From positions 1-7,965 of the forward strand of contig DGDD01000265.1 of NCBI GenBank assembly GCA_002385265.1: a stretch of DNA of 7,965 bases. Reading direction: 5' to 3'. How positions within the stretch are numbered: the stretch's first letter is position 1; each line of letters begins with the position of its first letter. Both the position numbers and the translations under genes were made by a program. Of this stretch, positions 5,767-7,965 are shown in pieces. Source of the DNA: Chitinophagaceae bacterium UBA3961. Its GTDB lineage: Bacteria; Bacteroidota; Bacteroidia; Chitinophagales; Chitinophagaceae. Under the pieces are notes generated by a model that was given only the letters and a program-made list of their open reading frames with translations, did not search any database and was not told where the DNA came from.

Positions 5767-7965
5767 CCGGCGGCTTTGGCGCTCACTTGTGCTCCCCATT
5801 TTTTAATTTGGGCCGCAATTTCTTCAGGTTTAACAGGTTTGCTTACATAATCATCCATTCCTGCATTTAAGCAAATATCCCGATCACCTTGCATGGCATT
5901 TGCGGTCATGGCAATAATGATGGGTTGCTGAATTTGTAAGGTTCTGATTTTTTGTGTTGCTTCCAATCCATCCATCTCAGGCATTTGAACGTCCATGAAA
6001 ATAAGATCGTAGGCTTTTGCCTGCATCATTTCAACTGCCTCTAAACCGTTATTGGCAATTTCAGGATCGTAGCCTTGCTTGGTTAGTACAATTAAGGCCA
6101 ATTGCTGGTTGATGGGATTATCTTCTGCAATTAATATTTGTAGTGGGAATTGTTCACTAAGGCTAGCCAATGGAACGGTTTCAACTTCCGGCTCGATGAC
6201 TTCAACATCTTTGTGGAAGAGCGCCACCAATTGCTGCTTAAGTAAATATTGTTTTACCGGTTTACTCAGAATGCTATCAAACAAATGCTGTATGCTCTTG
6301 TCCGATTCATTTCCAATGGAACTTAGCAACATTACTGGTATGTCGGGATAGTTCTTTTTAATTTGTTCTGCTAACATTACACCGTCCATTTTCGGCATGT
6401 GCATGTCGGTAATTACGATATCGGGTCGATAACCTGCTTCTAATATTTTCAATGCATCTTCACCATGAGCCGCTTCCTTCGATTCCATATTCCATTGCTT
6501 CAGTTGGAATTGAAGAATGGTTCTATTAGTACTGTTGTCGTCAATTACCAATACCTTTTTGTGCTCTATGATAGTATGATCTAGAGCATTCGGCAAAGCT
6601 TTGCTTACACCTTCTGTAGTTAAAATACTGAACTGGAAGGTCGATCCTTTGCCAACCGTACTTCTTGCATTTATTTCTCCTCCCATCATTTGCACCAGCT
6701 TCTCGCATATCACCAACCCTAATCCTGTTCCACCATATTTTCGGGTAGTGGAAGAGTCGACTTGTGAGAACGCTTTGAACAATCGATTCATCTTTTCTTC
6801 AGGAATACCAATGCCGGTATCCTTGACTTCAAAAAGGATCGCCAAATCTTTCGAGTCACCTAATTTGGTAATATTTATAAATACTTCTCCCTTTTCAGTA
6901 AACTTTACGGCATTACCTACCAGGTTAATTAATATTTGTTTGATTCGTACTACATCACCAATTAAGAACTCCGGCACATCGGCATCTATGAAGTAAATCA
7001 AGTCGATACCCGATTGCGCAGCTTTAGTAGCAAATATATCCAGTACTTCTTCAATAGCCGTGCGAAGATGGAATTCCTTTTTCTCTAATTCCATTTTTCC
7101 TGATTCAATTTTCGAGAAGTCAAGGATATCATTGATGACTCCCAATAAGCTTTCTCCGCAACTCTGTATCGTGCTTGTATAACCTTGCTGTTCAGTACTC
7201 AATTTTGTCTGTGATAGTAGAGAACTCATTCCAATAATACCATTCAAAGGTGTCCGAATTTCATGGCTCATGGTGGCCAAGAAAATACTTTTAGCCTTAT
7301 TCGCTTGTTCTGCCTCATGACGGGAGCGTTTTTCTTCTTCCATTGAAACGCCAAGCTGATAGGTCCGCTCTTGAACTTGCTGTGCCAACGTTTCTTTTTG
7401 GGTTTGAATGCTTTCGATACGCCATGCATATAATCCTAAACTGGCACCAATTACCGCACTCGCTATTAGTAGTTTGAACCACCATGTCAGCCAAAACGGA
7501 GGAACAATTTCAATGACTATTTTCTTCACATTTGTTGACCAGTTTCCATTGTTATTGGTTCCTTTGATTTCTAAAGTGTAAACTCCGGGATCTAGTTTGG
7601 TGTACGTAATTTTTCGCTCGGTTCCAATATAGTTCCAAACCTTATCGAAGCCACTTAGTTTATAGGCATATTGTTTATTATTGGTGGAGCTATAATCCAA
7701 TGAAGCAAATTCAAATGAGATTACATTACTTTCATACGGAATTTTGAGGTGATCTATAGAGTTGATTGCTAGTAGTAAAGGAGTTTCATTTTTTGAGGAA
7801 CTAACCGGCACTTCTTTGTTAAAGATTTCAAAGTTTGTCAATACAATTTGAGGCTCATAGTTGTAAAGACGTAGTAATTGAGGGTGAAAAGCGGTAAATC
7901 CATTGATTCCTCCAAAAAAGATCGTGCCATCACTGGCTCTTAAAAAGGCACTTTCTTTGAACTCA
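5763..7965 (-). CDS. Hybrid two-component sensor histidine kinase, propeller/Y_Y_Y type with two receiver domains (5' end outside window)
   Basis: The frame is open to the right edge and contains no true start there. The sequence entering from the edge (GTIFFGGINGFTAFHP near 7881-7928, then PQIVLTNFEIFNKEV) is typical of the last blade of a two-component regulator propeller, so the sensor half lies outside the window. Then follow a Y_Y_Y domain (YAYKLSGFDKVWNYIGTERK, about 7600-7665), PPFWLTWWF and a membrane segment (about 7420-7480), and a coiled coil (about 7285-7415). The HisKA domain has MSHEIRTPLNG with phospho-His at 7263-7265. The HATPase has an N box (INLVGNAVKFT), DTGIGIP and GGTGLGL. 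Receiver 1 has its acceptor Asp at 6405-6407 (VITDMHMP) and its conserved Lys in LSKP. Receiver 2 has its Asp at 5991-5993 (FMDVQMPEMDG) and VSKP. All catalytic residues are intact. It ends after receiver 2 with no Hpt or AraC output domain, so the phosphate must leave to separate proteins. The ligand is unknown. Confidence 0.93.
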   Translation of the reverse strand, partial: EFKESAFLRASDGTIFFGGINGFTAFHPQLLRLYNYEPQIVLTNFEIFNKEVPVSSSKNETPLLLAINSIDHLKIPYESNVISFEFASLDYSSTNNKQYAYKLSGFDKVWNYIGTERKITYTKLDPGVYTLEIKGTNNNGNWSTNVKKIVIEIVPPFWLTWWFKLLIASAVIGASLGLYAWRIESIQTQKETLAQQVQERTYQLGVSMEEEKRSRHEAEQANKAKSIFLATMSHEIRTPLNGIIGMSSLLSQTKLSTEQQGYTSTIQSCGESLLGVINDILDFSKIESGKMELEKKEFHLRTAIEEVLDIFATKAAQSGIDLIYFIDADVPEFLIGDVVRIKQILINLVGNAVKFTEKGEVFINITKLGDSKDLAILFEVKDTGIGIPEEKMNRLFKAFSQVDSSTTRKYGGTGLGLVICEKLVQMMGGEINARSTVGKGSTFQFSILTTEGVSKALPNALDHTIIEHKKVLVIDDNSTNRTILQFQLKQWNMESKEAAHGEDALKILEAGYRPDIVITDMHMPKMDGVMLAEQIKKNYPDIPVMLLSSIGNESDKSIQHLFDSILSKPVKQYLLKQQLVALFHKDVEVIEPEVETVPLASLSEQFPLQILIAEDNPINQQLALIVLTKQGYDPEIANNGLEAVEMMQAKAYDLIFMDVQMPEMDGLEATQKIRTLQIQQPIIIAMTANAMQGDRDICLNAGMDDYVSKPVKPEEIAAQIKKWGAQVSAKAAG

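Noticed and set aside
6601..6996. 131-codon plus-strand open frame antisense to the HATPase region of the kinase
   Set aside because: The opposite strand encodes all conserved ATPase boxes, whereas this frame yields a Ser/Pro/Ile-rich sequence with no recognisable family.
7839..7841. TTG as the start codon of the hybrid kinase
   Set aside because: The frame continues upstream with a clear propeller-blade sequence (GTIFFGGINGF) to the window edge, so this TTG is an internal Leu (IVLTNFEIFNK) and the gene is cut by the window.
1..7965. Mobile elements, CRISPR arrays, tRNA or rRNA genes
   Set aside because: I saw no transposase or integrase motifs, no regularly spaced repeats, no terminal inverted repeats and no RNA-gene signatures.

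Overview
The window looks like a chromosomal segment of a Bacteroidota bacterium, most likely from the Cytophagales/Chitinophagales side of the phylum. The evidence is a C-terminal type IX secretion (T9SS) sorting domain, SusC-style carboxypeptidase-regulatory domains, a propeller/Y_Y_Y hybrid histidine kinase, an ECF sigma factor paired with a TonB-C-tailed anti-sigma-like protein, a TAnnTTTG-type -7 box, and the absence of Shine-Dalgarno sequences. Base composition is moderately AT-rich and looks even throughout. I see no sign of mobile elements, phage, CRISPR, tRNA or rRNA. Every gap between genes is under 100 bases.

Layout. Positions 1-56 (minus) hold only the signal-peptide start of a gene that runs off the left edge, with its own promoter-like box at 76-83. 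Positions 127-1954 (minus) are a two-gene operon: an ECF sigma factor, then a single-pass membrane protein with an anti-sigma-like N-terminus, a carboxypeptidase-regulatory-like domain and a TonB C-terminal domain. The two reading frames overlap by 8 bases. An 88-base divergent intergenic region (1955-2042) separates this operon from a plus-strand run. That run contains a YfbK-like von Willebrand A (VWA) protein with a SusC-like N-terminus (2043-3935), a protein with a cysteine-rich N-terminus, an internal export signal and a T9SS tail (3959-4984), and a creatininase-family amidohydrolase (5032-5766). The creatininase stop codon overlaps by 4 bases the stop codon of a convergent hybrid sensor kinase (5763 to the right edge), whose N-terminus lies outside the window.

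How they may work together. The sigma/anti-sigma pair and the divergent VWA and Cys-rich genes all concern the cell envelope. Three of the four carry the same kind of small beta-sandwich (carboxypeptidase-regulatory-like) domain. My inference is that 127-4984 is one envelope-sensing or envelope-maintenance module: the membrane anti-sigma samples the periplasm and releases the sigma factor, and the divergent genes are candidate regulon members or signal partners. The creatininase-family enzyme and the hybrid kinase look like ordinary neighbours with no evident link to that module. The individual families are known in Bacteroidota; what merits a second look is the combination and some architectural details.
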